The notes under the pieces: model-generated
What the model saw: the letters and a program-made list of their open reading frames with translations, nothing else
What the model was told of the DNA's origin: nothing
Database searches by the model: none
Part shown: in pieces, positions 8,760 to 16,992 of the stretch
How positions within the stretch are numbered: position 1 is the first letter of the stretch
Layout: each line of letters begins with the position of its first letter
Position numbers and translations under genes: made by a program
DNA from: Miniphocaeibacter sp964345925
GTDB lineage: Bacteria; Bacillota; Clostridia; Tissierellales; Peptoniphilaceae
Direction of reading: 5' to 3'
Assembly (NCBI GenBank): GCA_964345925.1
Contig: CAYFSP010000008.1
Span: 1-47,646 of the forward strand
DNA: 47,646 bases

Positions 8760-8811
8760 ATATTATTCTCCTTCTCTCATTATCTGTGCACTAATTCGCT
8801 AATACAATCAT

Positions 8812-8840
8812 AGTATATCAAACACCTTGTTTAAACACAA
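8812..8840 (-). promoter_or_regulatory. Promoter of the ABC export operon
   Basis: TTGTGT (8835-8840) and TATACT (8812-8817) on the minus strand, with a 17-base spacer. It lies about 50 bases before the upstream ORF at 8759. Confidence 0.5.
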
Positions 8841-8842
8841 TA

Positions 8843-8876
8843 AAAAAATAGAAGTATTTTTATACTTCTATTTTTT
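8843..8876. terminator. Terminator at the end of nrdG
   Basis: A perfect 15-bp stem, AAAAAATAGAAGTAT against ATACTTCTATTTTTT, with a TTTT loop. It overlaps the nrdG stop codon (8868) and has T-runs on both strands. Confidence 0.85.
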
Positions 8877-9362
8877 ATAAGCAATTATTTTATTATTTTT
8901 AAATGATTCTTTTAAATCAATAATTCTTTGATTTTCAGAACCTCTAAACTTAAGTTTCAAATTCTTTAATTTTTCTACAAAAGGACCATCTACTAAGACA
9001 TCACAAATTTTTAATAATTCTAAATTATCTCTATCCTCAATAAGTTTTTCAAAGATATGACCTGAAAATATCCATATGCTCTTTTGACTCTTTTCTTTAA
9101 TATCCTTTACAATGGAAAGCAAATCCTTCGTATTATCAAAAGGCTCTCCACCAAGAATTGTAAGTCCTTCTATCATATCTTTAGATAGAAATTTCAATAT
9201 TTTTTCCGTATCTTCATCTGTCCATAATTTACCAAAGTTAAAATCTTGATATTCTTTATTAAAGCAATTTTTACAACCAATTGTACAACCTGTTACAAAA
9301 ATTGTCGTTCTAACACCAGGACCATTAGCTACGTCAAATTCTCTAATCTGTGCATATCTCAT
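8868..9362 (-). CDS. nrdG: Anaerobic ribonucleotide reductase activating protein (radical SAM)
   Basis: 164 residues. The CTIGCKNC segment (about residues 26-33) gives the CxxxCxxC radical-SAM cluster motif, and TILGGEPF (about 68-75) is the SAM-binding GGE motif. NrdG uses S-adenosylmethionine and a [4Fe-4S] cluster to place the glycyl radical on NrdD, enabling anaerobic dNTP synthesis. It starts one base after the nrdD stop, the usual order in this family. It acts in the cytoplasm and only without oxygen. Confidence 0.95.
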   Translation of the reverse strand: MRYAQIREFDVANGPGVRTTIFVTGCTIGCKNCFNKEYQDFNFGKLWTDEDTEKILKFLSKDMIEGLTILGGEPFDNTKDLLSIVKDIKEKSQKSIWIFSGHIFEKLIEDRDNLELLKICDVLVDGPFVEKLKNLKLKFRGSENQRIIDLKESFKNNKIIAYKK

Positions 9363-9363
9363 A

Positions 9364-11484
9364 TTAAATATGAAGAACCCTATCTTTTATTTCTTTAGTC
9401 CTGCCCTCATTCCAGAAGTTTTCACCTAAGTATCCACAAGTTCTTCTAGTAACATTCATTTTAGATGTATCCTTATTGCCACATTGTGGACATTCCCATT
9501 CGTTATTTTCGTTTAGTACTATCTCTCCATCAAAGCTACAAACCTGACAAAAATCTGATTTTGTATTGAATTCAGCATATGTTATATTCTCATAAATATA
9601 ATTTACCATAGTTTGTAAAGCTTCTAAATTATGTGCCATATTTGGAATTTCTATATATGAAATACATCCACCCTTTGATTTATTTTGAAATTCTGCTTCG
9701 AATTTAAATTTATCAAATGCATTTATATCTTCTCTTACATCAACATGAAAACTGTTTATATAATATCCTTTGTCTGTTATATCCTTAATACTTCCGAATC
9801 TCTTCCTATCTATGGAGTTGAATCTATGTGTTAAGCTCTCTGCTGGAGTTCCATATAGTGCAAATCCAAGTCCAGTTTCCTTCTTCCAAAGATCAATTTT
9901 TTCATTTAATTTGTCCATTATCTTTAATGCAAATTTATGACCTTTCTCTCCTGTATGGCTTTCACCTGTGGTCAATAAAGTAGCTTCGTAAACTCCTATA
10001 TAACCAACTGTTACTGTTGCATAACCATTTGTCAATAGATTGGCTATAGGCTCATGTTTATCAAGTCTTGCTATTGCACCATGTTGCCAATGTATTGGAG
10101 ATGAATCACTATTTGCCTTTTGTAATAATTCATATCTTAACATACAAACTTTTTTACATAATTCCAATCTCTTTTCCAATATATTGAAGAATTTACTTTC
10201 ATTTCCTTCAGCTAATATTCCAATCTGTGGTAGGTTGATTGTAACTACCCCCATATTGAATCTACCATCGAATTGATAAGTTCCATTATCATCTTTCCAA
10301 GGTGATAGAAAAGCACGACATCCCATTGGACTAAATACATTTCCATCATAGTTTTCTCTCATCTTTTTAGCTGAAATATAATCTGGATACATTCTCTTTG
10401 CTGTACAACGAATTGATAAATTTGTTAAATAGTAATATTTACTATCTTCATGTATATTATTTTCATCTAATACATATATTAGTTTAGGGAAAGCTGGTGT
10501 AACATATACTCCCACTTCATTTTTAATCCCTTGTATTCTTTGTTTTAAAATTTCTTCAACGATCATTGCAACTTCTTCTTCGTATTCATCACCGTCAACA
10601 ACATGCATAAATAAAGTTACAAATGGAGCTTGTCCATTACTTGTCATCAAAGTATTGATTTGATATTGTATAGTCTGAATTCCAGATTCCAAATCCTTCT
10701 GTGTCATCTTATCAGCCATTTTCTCAGCTAATTTTACATCTCCAACTGTTTCTACAGCTAAATTAAGATTTTTTTCATATGATCTTCTTAAATATTTTCC
10801 CAAACATCTAATATCTATACTTTGACCACCATATTGGTTACTTGCTATTTGTGCAATAATTTGAGTCATAACATTACATGCTACTTGAAATGATTTTGGA
10901 GACTCGATCATCTTTCCATTTACTACTGTTCCATTGTCAAGCATATCCTTCATATTAACTAAACAACAGTTAAACATAGGTTGGATTATATAATCCATAT
11001 CATGAATATGTATTGCTCCTTCATCATGAGCTTGAATCAAGTCCGTTGGTATAATCTTTCTTCTTGCTATATCCTTAGAAACTTCCCCTGCAATTAAATC
11101 CCTTTGAGTAGAGGCTATAAAAGCATTTTTATTTGAATTTTCATTCATTAACTCTTCGTTTTCAGTTGCTAAAAGTCCTATAATACTAGCGTCCGTCGTA
11201 TTGCTTTCCCTTTTATACGTTTGAACCGCCTTGTAGTTTTCATAAGCTCTAGCAGTTGCTGGATTATTATTTTGAATCAATTTATAATAAACTTGATCTT
11301 CTATATCCGTAATGGTCATAGTTCTTCCAGTTGTCTTTGCAAAATCCTCTATTTCTGAAGCGATTTTTTCTGCCAAGTTTTCTTGATAAATTCCTGTACT
11401 ACTGTTCATGGCCTTTATTATTGCCGTTGTTATTTTTTCACTATTAAATTCTACAATATTTCCATCTCTTTTTATAACATTCAT
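9364..11484 (-). CDS. nrdD: Anaerobic (class III) ribonucleoside-triphosphate reductase
   Basis: 706 residues from the chosen start. The N-terminal 95 residues form an ATP-cone allosteric domain (MNVIKRDGNIVEF onward). The catalytic barrel follows, then a C-terminal zinc site (CQVC and CPQC, about 655-685) and the glycyl-radical loop RRTCGYLG. It reduces ribonucleoside triphosphates in anaerobic DNA precursor synthesis and is activated by NrdG. The ATG at 11484 is chosen because GGGTGAT lies 4 bases upstream and the family begins there; the frame is open 16 codons further, but without a site. NrdR-like boxes lie just upstream. Confidence 0.95.
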   Translation of the reverse strand: MNVIKRDGNIVEFNSEKITTAIIKAMNSSTGIYQENLAEKIASEIEDFAKTTGRTMTITDIEDQVYYKLIQNNNPATARAYENYKAVQTYKRESNTTDASIIGLLATENEELMNENSNKNAFIASTQRDLIAGEVSKDIARRKIIPTDLIQAHDEGAIHIHDMDYIIQPMFNCCLVNMKDMLDNGTVVNGKMIESPKSFQVACNVMTQIIAQIASNQYGGQSIDIRCLGKYLRRSYEKNLNLAVETVGDVKLAEKMADKMTQKDLESGIQTIQYQINTLMTSNGQAPFVTLFMHVVDGDEYEEEVAMIVEEILKQRIQGIKNEVGVYVTPAFPKLIYVLDENNIHEDSKYYYLTNLSIRCTAKRMYPDYISAKKMRENYDGNVFSPMGCRAFLSPWKDDNGTYQFDGRFNMGVVTINLPQIGILAEGNESKFFNILEKRLELCKKVCMLRYELLQKANSDSSPIHWQHGAIARLDKHEPIANLLTNGYATVTVGYIGVYEATLLTTGESHTGEKGHKFALKIMDKLNEKIDLWKKETGLGFALYGTPAESLTHRFNSIDRKRFGSIKDITDKGYYINSFHVDVREDINAFDKFKFEAEFQNKSKGGCISYIEIPNMAHNLEALQTMVNYIYENITYAEFNTKSDFCQVCSFDGEIVLNENNEWECPQCGNKDTSKMNVTRRTCGYLGENFWNEGRTKEIKDRVLHI

Positions 11485-11500
11485 ATTATCACCCATAAAT

Positions 11501-11559
11501 ATTTTACCAGATGTACAATATATAGCAACCACTATATGTAGTTACACTATATATAGTGG
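11501..11559 (-). promoter_or_regulatory. NrdR-box control region of nrdDG
   Basis: ACACTATATATAGTGG at 11544-11559 matches the NrdR box palindrome (ACACwATATATwGTGT type) nearly perfectly. A degenerate copy sharing ATATATAG lies at 11513-11528, exactly 31 bp away, the usual phasing of paired NrdR boxes. A further half-match, CCACTATATGTAG, begins at 11529 and makes an inverted repeat with the first. A possible promoter is TTGCTA (11523-11528), 16 bases, TAAAAT (11501-11506), but it would leave a leader of only about 10 bases. The nrdR gene is not in this window. Confidence 0.6.
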
Positions 11560-11700
11560 ATATTCCTTTATTCATAAATTATTCATATCATTGAGTGTTT
11601 AAGCCATTATTATTTTATATATCATGAATAATATTGCTTTTTATTCATTTTATTTATAATTTTTTATTTTTCTAGTATATATTGTGGAATAATAAAATAA

Positions 11701-11738
11701 AAAAATCTCAATTTAGATTTTTCTAAATTGAGATTTTT
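11701..11738. terminator. Strong bidirectional terminator after the polysaccharide deacetylase gene
   Basis: AAAAATCTCAATTTAG (11701-11716) pairs perfectly with CTAAATTGAGATTTTT (11723-11738) around a 6-base loop. It overlaps the deacetylase stop codon. The stretch between it and the nrd control region (11560-11700) is AT-rich and holds nothing else recognisable. Confidence 0.85.
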
Positions 11739-12639
11739 ATTTAAATATGCAAAATTTATATCCGTTATCCTTGTAAAACTTTATTATCTCTGGCAAAGAA
11801 TCCGTAGTTATACTTTTATTTTTTCCATCATGCATTAAAACTACTGAAACATCTTTAACAGGTGCTTTTTCTAAGGATTCTTTAACTCTATCAAGAGCTT
11901 GTTCCACCGTTGTAGCCCTTCTAGATTTAGGTTCTGCATCACCATTTAACGTATTCCAATCAACCCAACCTACACCTTGTTCCTTTAGCTTATCATCGGC
12001 CTCATCAAGTTCTTTCCAAGACATATGTCCACCTGGATATCGCCATGTATGAGATGTAAAATCATCTCCTAATTGCTTTCTTAAAGCATCTATAGAAAGT
12101 TGATACTCTTCTAATATAGCCTCTGAATTTCCTTTTTTATCAGGATACATTTTTCCATAATCATGGCTAAAACTATGCATAGCAATTCCACTTTTTTCAT
12201 CTAAAATTCTTTTTAATATTGGTCCTGTTTTATCCGTTACATTTCTCCCTTGTACGAAAAATGTTCCAACTGCACCATTATCCTTTAATATATCAAGAAT
12301 TTTTTCGGTGTATTCTGTAAATGGACCGTCATCAAATGTAAGGAATACAATTTTTTCTCCACTATATTCCACCTTTTTATCAATATAGCTTTGAATTTCA
12401 TCACCAGTATATGCATTTTTATCATCTTTACTTGCTTTATTGTCTTTTGTTTCCTCTGCTGGTTTAGATTTTTCCTTTTTAGGTTTTGGTGATTTTACTT
12501 CTTCAACCTGTTTATTGTCGCTAATATTATTTTTTGCATGGTTCTTATTTTCCAATATTAAGACTAAGAATAATACTATTACTAAAAATATGGATATTAT
12601 TCCTACTATATTTTTAACTCTTTTTAATTTTTCAAACAT
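11737..12639 (-). CDS. Membrane-anchored polysaccharide deacetylase (NodB/CE4 domain)
   Basis: 300 residues. A single N-terminal anchor (about 10-30) is followed by a Lys/Glu-rich linker (about 35-75) and a CE4 domain: FDDGPF (catalytic Asp, zinc Asp), the zinc-His motif HSFSHD, RYPGG, and a late LMHDG with the catalytic His. Such enzymes remove acetyl groups from peptidoglycan sugars or secondary wall polymers outside the cell. The ATG at 12639 is chosen because GGGAG sits 5 bases upstream; an ATG 4 codons earlier (12651) has no site. It follows the S41 protease gene by 24 bases and shares its operon. The exact substrate is unknown. Confidence 0.88.
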   Translation of the reverse strand: MFEKLKRVKNIVGIISIFLVIVLFLVLILENKNHAKNNISDNKQVEEVKSPKPKKEKSKPAEETKDNKASKDDKNAYTGDEIQSYIDKKVEYSGEKIVFLTFDDGPFTEYTEKILDILKDNGAVGTFFVQGRNVTDKTGPILKRILDEKSGIAMHSFSHDYGKMYPDKKGNSEAILEEYQLSIDALRKQLGDDFTSHTWRYPGGHMSWKELDEADDKLKEQGVGWVDWNTLNGDAEPKSRRATTVEQALDRVKESLEKAPVKDVSVVLMHDGKNKSITTDSLPEIIKFYKDNGYKFCIFK

Positions 12640-12663
12640 TTTATCTCCCATTAATAAACGGAT

Positions 12664-13866
12664 TTATTTCAATATCTCTATGGCTTTTTTTAACTGCGTA
12701 TCCGTTTCCATGTGTTCAGGACCAAATTCAATTACTCCTTCTGGTAATTCTACAATTTCGTCTGGTGTTACTCCCAATTCATTTATTTTATTTCCCTTTG
12801 GTGTAAAGTATTCCTGTATTGTAATCTTCAATGCACCATCATCATCAATTCCAAGCTTTTTCATAGGCATTAAACTTTGAACCAGCCCTTTTCCATATGT
12901 GGTTTCACCTACAATTATTCCTTTTTTATAGTCTTTAATTGCACCTGATAAAATTTCAGAAGCCGATGCTGATGAATTGTTTACTAATACTACAAGAGGT
13001 AAATTCTCCTCTTTTTTATCTGATTTTGTAACTAATTCCTTACCATTTTTATCTACGGTTTTAACTATTATTCCCTCTGGAAGTAAGAAGTCTGCAATTT
13101 GTTCACATATATTTTTATCTCCACCTGGATTATTTCTTAAGTCTAAAATTATTCCCTTTACATTATCATCTTTTAACGAATTATATGCCTGTTCAAATTC
13201 AGTAAAAGTTTTTTCACCGAATTGACTCATATAAATATATCCTAAATCATCTATTTTAGAAGACTCTACAGTTTTTAATTCAACAATATCAATTGTTACC
13301 TTAATTTCTATATTCTCTTGTTCTTTATCCTTATTCAATCTTCTAATTTCTAATTTTACATCTGTTCCAGGCTTTCCCTTCATAACAGCTGTGGCCTCTT
13401 CCATTTGGTTTCCTAAGTATGTATCTCCATTTATCTTTGTAATTATATCGTTTGGTTTTAAGCCAGCTTTATATGCTGGAGAACCCTTAATTGGAGAAAC
13501 AACCTTTAATAGATTATCGTCTGTAACTGATATATATATTCCAATTCCTGAATATTCACCACTAGAACTTTCTATAAACTTATTATATTCCTCTTTTGTA
13601 AAATATTCTGTATAAGGATCTCCTAACCCTTTAAAAAAACCTTTATATAGGGAATTTTTCATTTCCTTTTCATCTTCATCAAACAAATAATACTCGTCTA
13701 CTATATCTTGAAATCTATCCAGCTTAGAAAATAATTCATATCTCTCCTTAGTAATCTCCACTTTGTTTCCATTACTAATGGTTATTTTACTTCCTAATAT
13801 AAATGAACCTGATAATAATATTACTAATACTACTGAAGATAAAATTACCTTATTAATTTTTTTCAT
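12664..13866 (-). CDS. S41 carboxyl-terminal processing protease with PDZ domain
   Basis: 400 residues: an N-terminal signal anchor (about 5-25), a PDZ domain (about 95-175) with the GIGIYIS carboxylate-binding region, and the tail-specific protease fold with nucleophile Ser in NNSSASASE and general-base Lys in TTYGKGLVQ. CtpA/B-type enzymes cut the C-termini of envelope proteins on the outer membrane face. The start at 13866 is supported by GGAGG 6 bases upstream; the open frame before it has no site. It sits between the subtilase terminator and the deacetylase, consistent with a wall-maturation role. Confidence 0.9.
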   Translation of the reverse strand: MKKINKVILSSVVLVILLSGSFILGSKITISNGNKVEITKERYELFSKLDRFQDIVDEYYLFDEDEKEMKNSLYKGFFKGLGDPYTEYFTKEEYNKFIESSSGEYSGIGIYISVTDDNLLKVVSPIKGSPAYKAGLKPNDIITKINGDTYLGNQMEEATAVMKGKPGTDVKLEIRRLNKDKEQENIEIKVTIDIVELKTVESSKIDDLGYIYMSQFGEKTFTEFEQAYNSLKDDNVKGIILDLRNNPGGDKNICEQIADFLLPEGIIVKTVDKNGKELVTKSDKKEENLPLVVLVNNSSASASEILSGAIKDYKKGIIVGETTYGKGLVQSLMPMKKLGIDDDGALKITIQEYFTPKGNKINELGVTPDEIVELPEGVIEFGPEHMETDTQLKKAIEILK

Positions 13867-13913
13867 CTTCCACCTCCAGTATATGATAACATATGATAAA
13901 CAATTTAAAAAAT

Positions 13914-13945
13914 AAAAAAGACTTTGTATAAACAAAATCTTTTTT
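13914..13945 (-). terminator. Terminator after the subtilase gene
   Basis: AAAAAAGACTTTGT and ACAAAATCTTTTTT pair with one mismatch around an ATAA loop, with a T-run on the minus strand. It lies 6 bases past the subtilase stop at 13951. Confidence 0.75.
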
Positions 13946-13950
13946 ATTCT

Positions 13951-16260
13951 CTATTTAAATAGATTGTATATATTAAATGCATTAATATATGATATTGAAT
14001 TGTTACCTCCTAGTAAGTAATATTCCGATATGCCCTTACCTGCAAAATATGATGTAACATTTGAAGGTATTGTACTCGTAGGTATTATTTGAATTTCTGA
14101 AAATAATTTACCAGCTACTGGTCCAATACTAAGAGCATCTGCAATATTTATTCCATTTGCGAAAAATACTATACTACTGTCTTCATGATAAATTTTATTT
14201 ATTTCCACTCCTGTACCGTATCTATTAGTACCACTAATTCTTTTTACATCTATGCCTATTCTCTCTAACTCAGATTCCACATTTACACTAACCGTACTAT
14301 TTCCACCAATTATTGTAACCTTAGAAATTTTTTCATCTTTTAAATATGCTTTAGTCTGTGATGGAAGATTATTTTTATTAGAGAATAAAACAGGTATTCC
14401 GTCTCTACTGGAAACTGAAACTATATTTATAGCATCTGCTTCCTCGTATCCATTTACTAGAAATACTTCATTACTTAGATTATTTTTTCTCGTATTTTTT
14501 GCAATTGCTATTGAAGTATCGATTCTACTACTTCCACTTATTCTTTCAACTATTTCAGCATAACCTCTTAATTTGTTTTCCACATTTTTGGATATGGCAT
14601 TTGTACCACCTATAATTATTATTTTGCCTGGCGATAACTGTTTTAAATTACTTGCTAAATCTGCTGAAATAACATCTTTGTCAGCTAATAGTAATGGTCC
14701 ATTATTGGCTTTTGTCAATGAACCCATGCTTAAACCATCAGCATATACATTTCCATTTGTAATATATACCGTTTCAGCTTTCTCATAGAATGTCTTTGCT
14801 ATTTCACCTGCTGTCTTATTTCTATTTGAACCATAAATTCTTTTAATATTTGCAAAATCAGAATAGTTCATAGCTAGATCAACAGCTTTCTTTGCATTTA
14901 CTATACCGTATCCATATGTCATATTAGGAGCATTCTTATTTGAATTATCAGTTAATGGTGAAGCAGTTACTGTTAAAATCGTCTTTATATCATTTATTTT
15001 CAAATTAGGATTAGCTTCTTTTATTAAAGCGATTATACCAGCTACATTTGGCGAAGCTATTGATGTACCTGTCCAATTTGAATATATATTTCCCGGTTCA
15101 CATGTGTAGACACTAACTCCTGGCGCCACTACCTCTGGTTTAATTGTACTCTTACTAGTGTCTAGACTAGAAGGTCCTATTTTAGAAAAATATCCTATTT
15201 TATTTCCCTCATCAACTGCCCCTACTGAAATAACGTCTAAGCTAGATGCTGGATACTCTATTGATCCTGGTGTTACTGTAGTTCTACTGTTTCCTGATGC
15301 AAATACAGGTATAATACCAGCTTTAATCCATGATGTTAACATTTGGTCAAACCATCTGCTATTCGTATTTTCGCCCCATGAATTATTGATAATATCAGGT
15401 GTCATATCAGCTCTTCCACCTGGTGCTAAAAACCATTGAGCAGCTTTTAAAATATCTGAGTTCTTAGTTCTCATGCCCTGAAATGCCCTTGCTGCTATCC
15501 AAGTCGCCTCTGGTGCAACTCCCACTGTTTTTCCAACTGCCACTCCTGCAGTTGCAGTACCATGTCCTGAGTTCTCTCCATCTTCTGGTTTGGCACTCTT
15601 TCCAAATACATCAAACCAACTGTATTCTACTCCCTCTGTATGACCTCTCCAATTATCTTTTAACTCCTTGTGAGTATAGTCCACTCCACTGTCTAAAAAT
15701 CCAATTACGACTCCACTGCCTTTAAAATTATAGTTTGAATATACTTCATTTACTCTAGTATTGCTAAAATTCCATCTATAATTTGAAGCTAGTTGTGAAT
15801 CATCATATAAATTTTCTTCAGTATTTAATTTTACAGTATCATTTTCTTCAATATATGAAACATTTTGTAATTTTGAAATCTCTTTAATAGTTTCGCTTTT
15901 GCCTACTACATTTATTGTATTCGTTATATAAAAACTATCATAACTTTCAATATTACCCTCTTTAATATTCTCTTCTATAAAATCTATTATTTCCTTTTGA
16001 GATATTTTTGTATTTTCCTCTATTTCAGATATATATTTTTCTCTATTTAATACTTCTTTTTCCTTGCTGTCTTCAGGTTTTACAATTGTGTTTATCTTAT
16101 TCATATCCTTAACATCGATTAAGACATCAACTATACTATCTTTATTTATTTTATCTTTTAAACCTTCGGATATCTTGTCTTCAATTGCAAAGCTATTATT
16201 GTAACTTAAGGACGTAATTACCATTGCAATCAATAATATTCTACTAAATATTTTTTTCAT
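13951..16260 (-). CDS. Secreted S8 subtilisin-like protease with three CWB2 cell-wall-binding repeats
   Basis: 769 residues. A signal peptide (1-25) and an inhibitor-like propeptide (about 30-145) precede the subtilase domain, with catalytic Asp190 (FLDSG), His233 (GHGTA) and Ser400 (GTSIASP). The last 300 residues are three tandem CWB2 repeats (starting at about 478, 575 and 670), each with the IxGxxR and IIGG-type motifs. In Clostridioides difficile CWB2 modules hold proteins to the wall by binding the anionic polymer PSII. The protease therefore probably acts while wall-bound. It overlaps the thioesterase gene by 17 bases and has its own site, GGAGAACGG. A serpin-like or autoprocessing role cannot be judged. 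Confidence 0.93.
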   Translation of the reverse strand: MKKIFSRILLIAMVITSLSYNNSFAIEDKISEGLKDKINKDSIVDVLIDVKDMNKINTIVKPEDSKEKEVLNREKYISEIEENTKISQKEIIDFIEENIKEGNIESYDSFYITNTINVVGKSETIKEISKLQNVSYIEENDTVKLNTEENLYDDSQLASNYRWNFSNTRVNEVYSNYNFKGSGVVIGFLDSGVDYTHKELKDNWRGHTEGVEYSWFDVFGKSAKPEDGENSGHGTATAGVAVGKTVGVAPEATWIAARAFQGMRTKNSDILKAAQWFLAPGGRADMTPDIINNSWGENTNSRWFDQMLTSWIKAGIIPVFASGNSRTTVTPGSIEYPASSLDVISVGAVDEGNKIGYFSKIGPSSLDTSKSTIKPEVVAPGVSVYTCEPGNIYSNWTGTSIASPNVAGIIALIKEANPNLKINDIKTILTVTASPLTDNSNKNAPNMTYGYGIVNAKKAVDLAMNYSDFANIKRIYGSNRNKTAGEIAKTFYEKAETVYITNGNVYADGLSMGSLTKANNGPLLLADKDVISADLASNLKQLSPGKIIIIGGTNAISKNVENKLRGYAEIVERISGSSRIDTSIAIAKNTRKNNLSNEVFLVNGYEEADAINIVSVSSRDGIPVLFSNKNNLPSQTKAYLKDEKISKVTIIGGNSTVSVNVESELERIGIDVKRISGTNRYGTGVEINKIYHEDSSIVFFANGINIADALSIGPVAGKLFSEIQIIPTSTIPSNVTSYFAGKGISEYYLLGGNNSISYINAFNIYNLFK

Positions 16261-16984
16261 TCCGTTCTCCTAAATATATTTTACTTAAAGTTTTTATATT
16301 TCCATGTTTATCTTCAATAACATTATAAACTACTTTGTTATTATCTTCTACTATAATATTTGAAGACTTAGATATTATTTTATCTCTATACATTAATTCT
16401 TTTTTATATATTAATTTAATTCTCTTTATCTCCCTATTAATAGGTGTTGTCTCAATTATCCAATTTAAATACTTCGCATTATTTACATGTTTGTTTGTAT
16501 CAATATCAGATCTTCCAACTGTAAAATCATATTCTACACTATATTCTAAGTCTTTTTTATATTTAAAATCCTTCTTTATATGATCTAAGGTTTTATCAAT
16601 ACCATATATATTTATTAACTCCTCAGGTACTCTTACTGGTGCTTTCGTTTTTTTATCAAGGAGCAGCCATCTTGACTTTGCCTTTACATATATATTTCCC
16701 TCTTCATCATAAATTGTAAAATTTCTATATGCATAAAATTTTCTAGCACCTGATGAAATTGTATCAACTATGATTTCATCATTTTTTCTAGGCCTTTTTA
16801 TTATATCTACATCCCATTGATTTATAACCCAAAAATAATCATCATATTCATGATTATCCTTCATTACAATTTCAGTTTGTGATATTGAAGTTTCTATCAT
16901 ATATTGAAAAAGCGATTCAATACTAGCATATGAACTTTCATCGCAGTTAAAACTATATATCTTGTAATTTTCTGTATAGTACAT
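16244..16984 (-). CDS. Acyl-ACP thioesterase (FatA/FatB-like)
   Basis: 246 residues forming two hotdog domains, with a central WLLLDKKTKAPVRVP segment and a second half carrying GRSDIDTNKHVNNAKYL, the Asp-Asn-His region typical of this family. These enzymes cleave acyl groups from acyl carrier protein, releasing free fatty acids in the cytoplasm. RBS AGGAGAG lies just before the ATG. No other lipid gene is adjacent; it lies between herA and the subtilase in the same direction with 8- and 17-base contacts, so co-transcription is likely but functional linkage is not evident. Confidence 0.85.
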   Translation of the reverse strand: MYYTENYKIYSFNCDESSYASIESLFQYMIETSISQTEIVMKDNHEYDDYFWVINQWDVDIIKRPRKNDEIIVDTISSGARKFYAYRNFTIYDEEGNIYVKAKSRWLLLDKKTKAPVRVPEELINIYGIDKTLDHIKKDFKYKKDLEYSVEYDFTVGRSDIDTNKHVNNAKYLNWIIETTPINREIKRIKLIYKKELMYRDKIISKSSNIIVEDNNKVVYNVIEDKHGNIKTLSKIYLGERNEKNI

Positions 16985-16992
16985 AATCTCTC

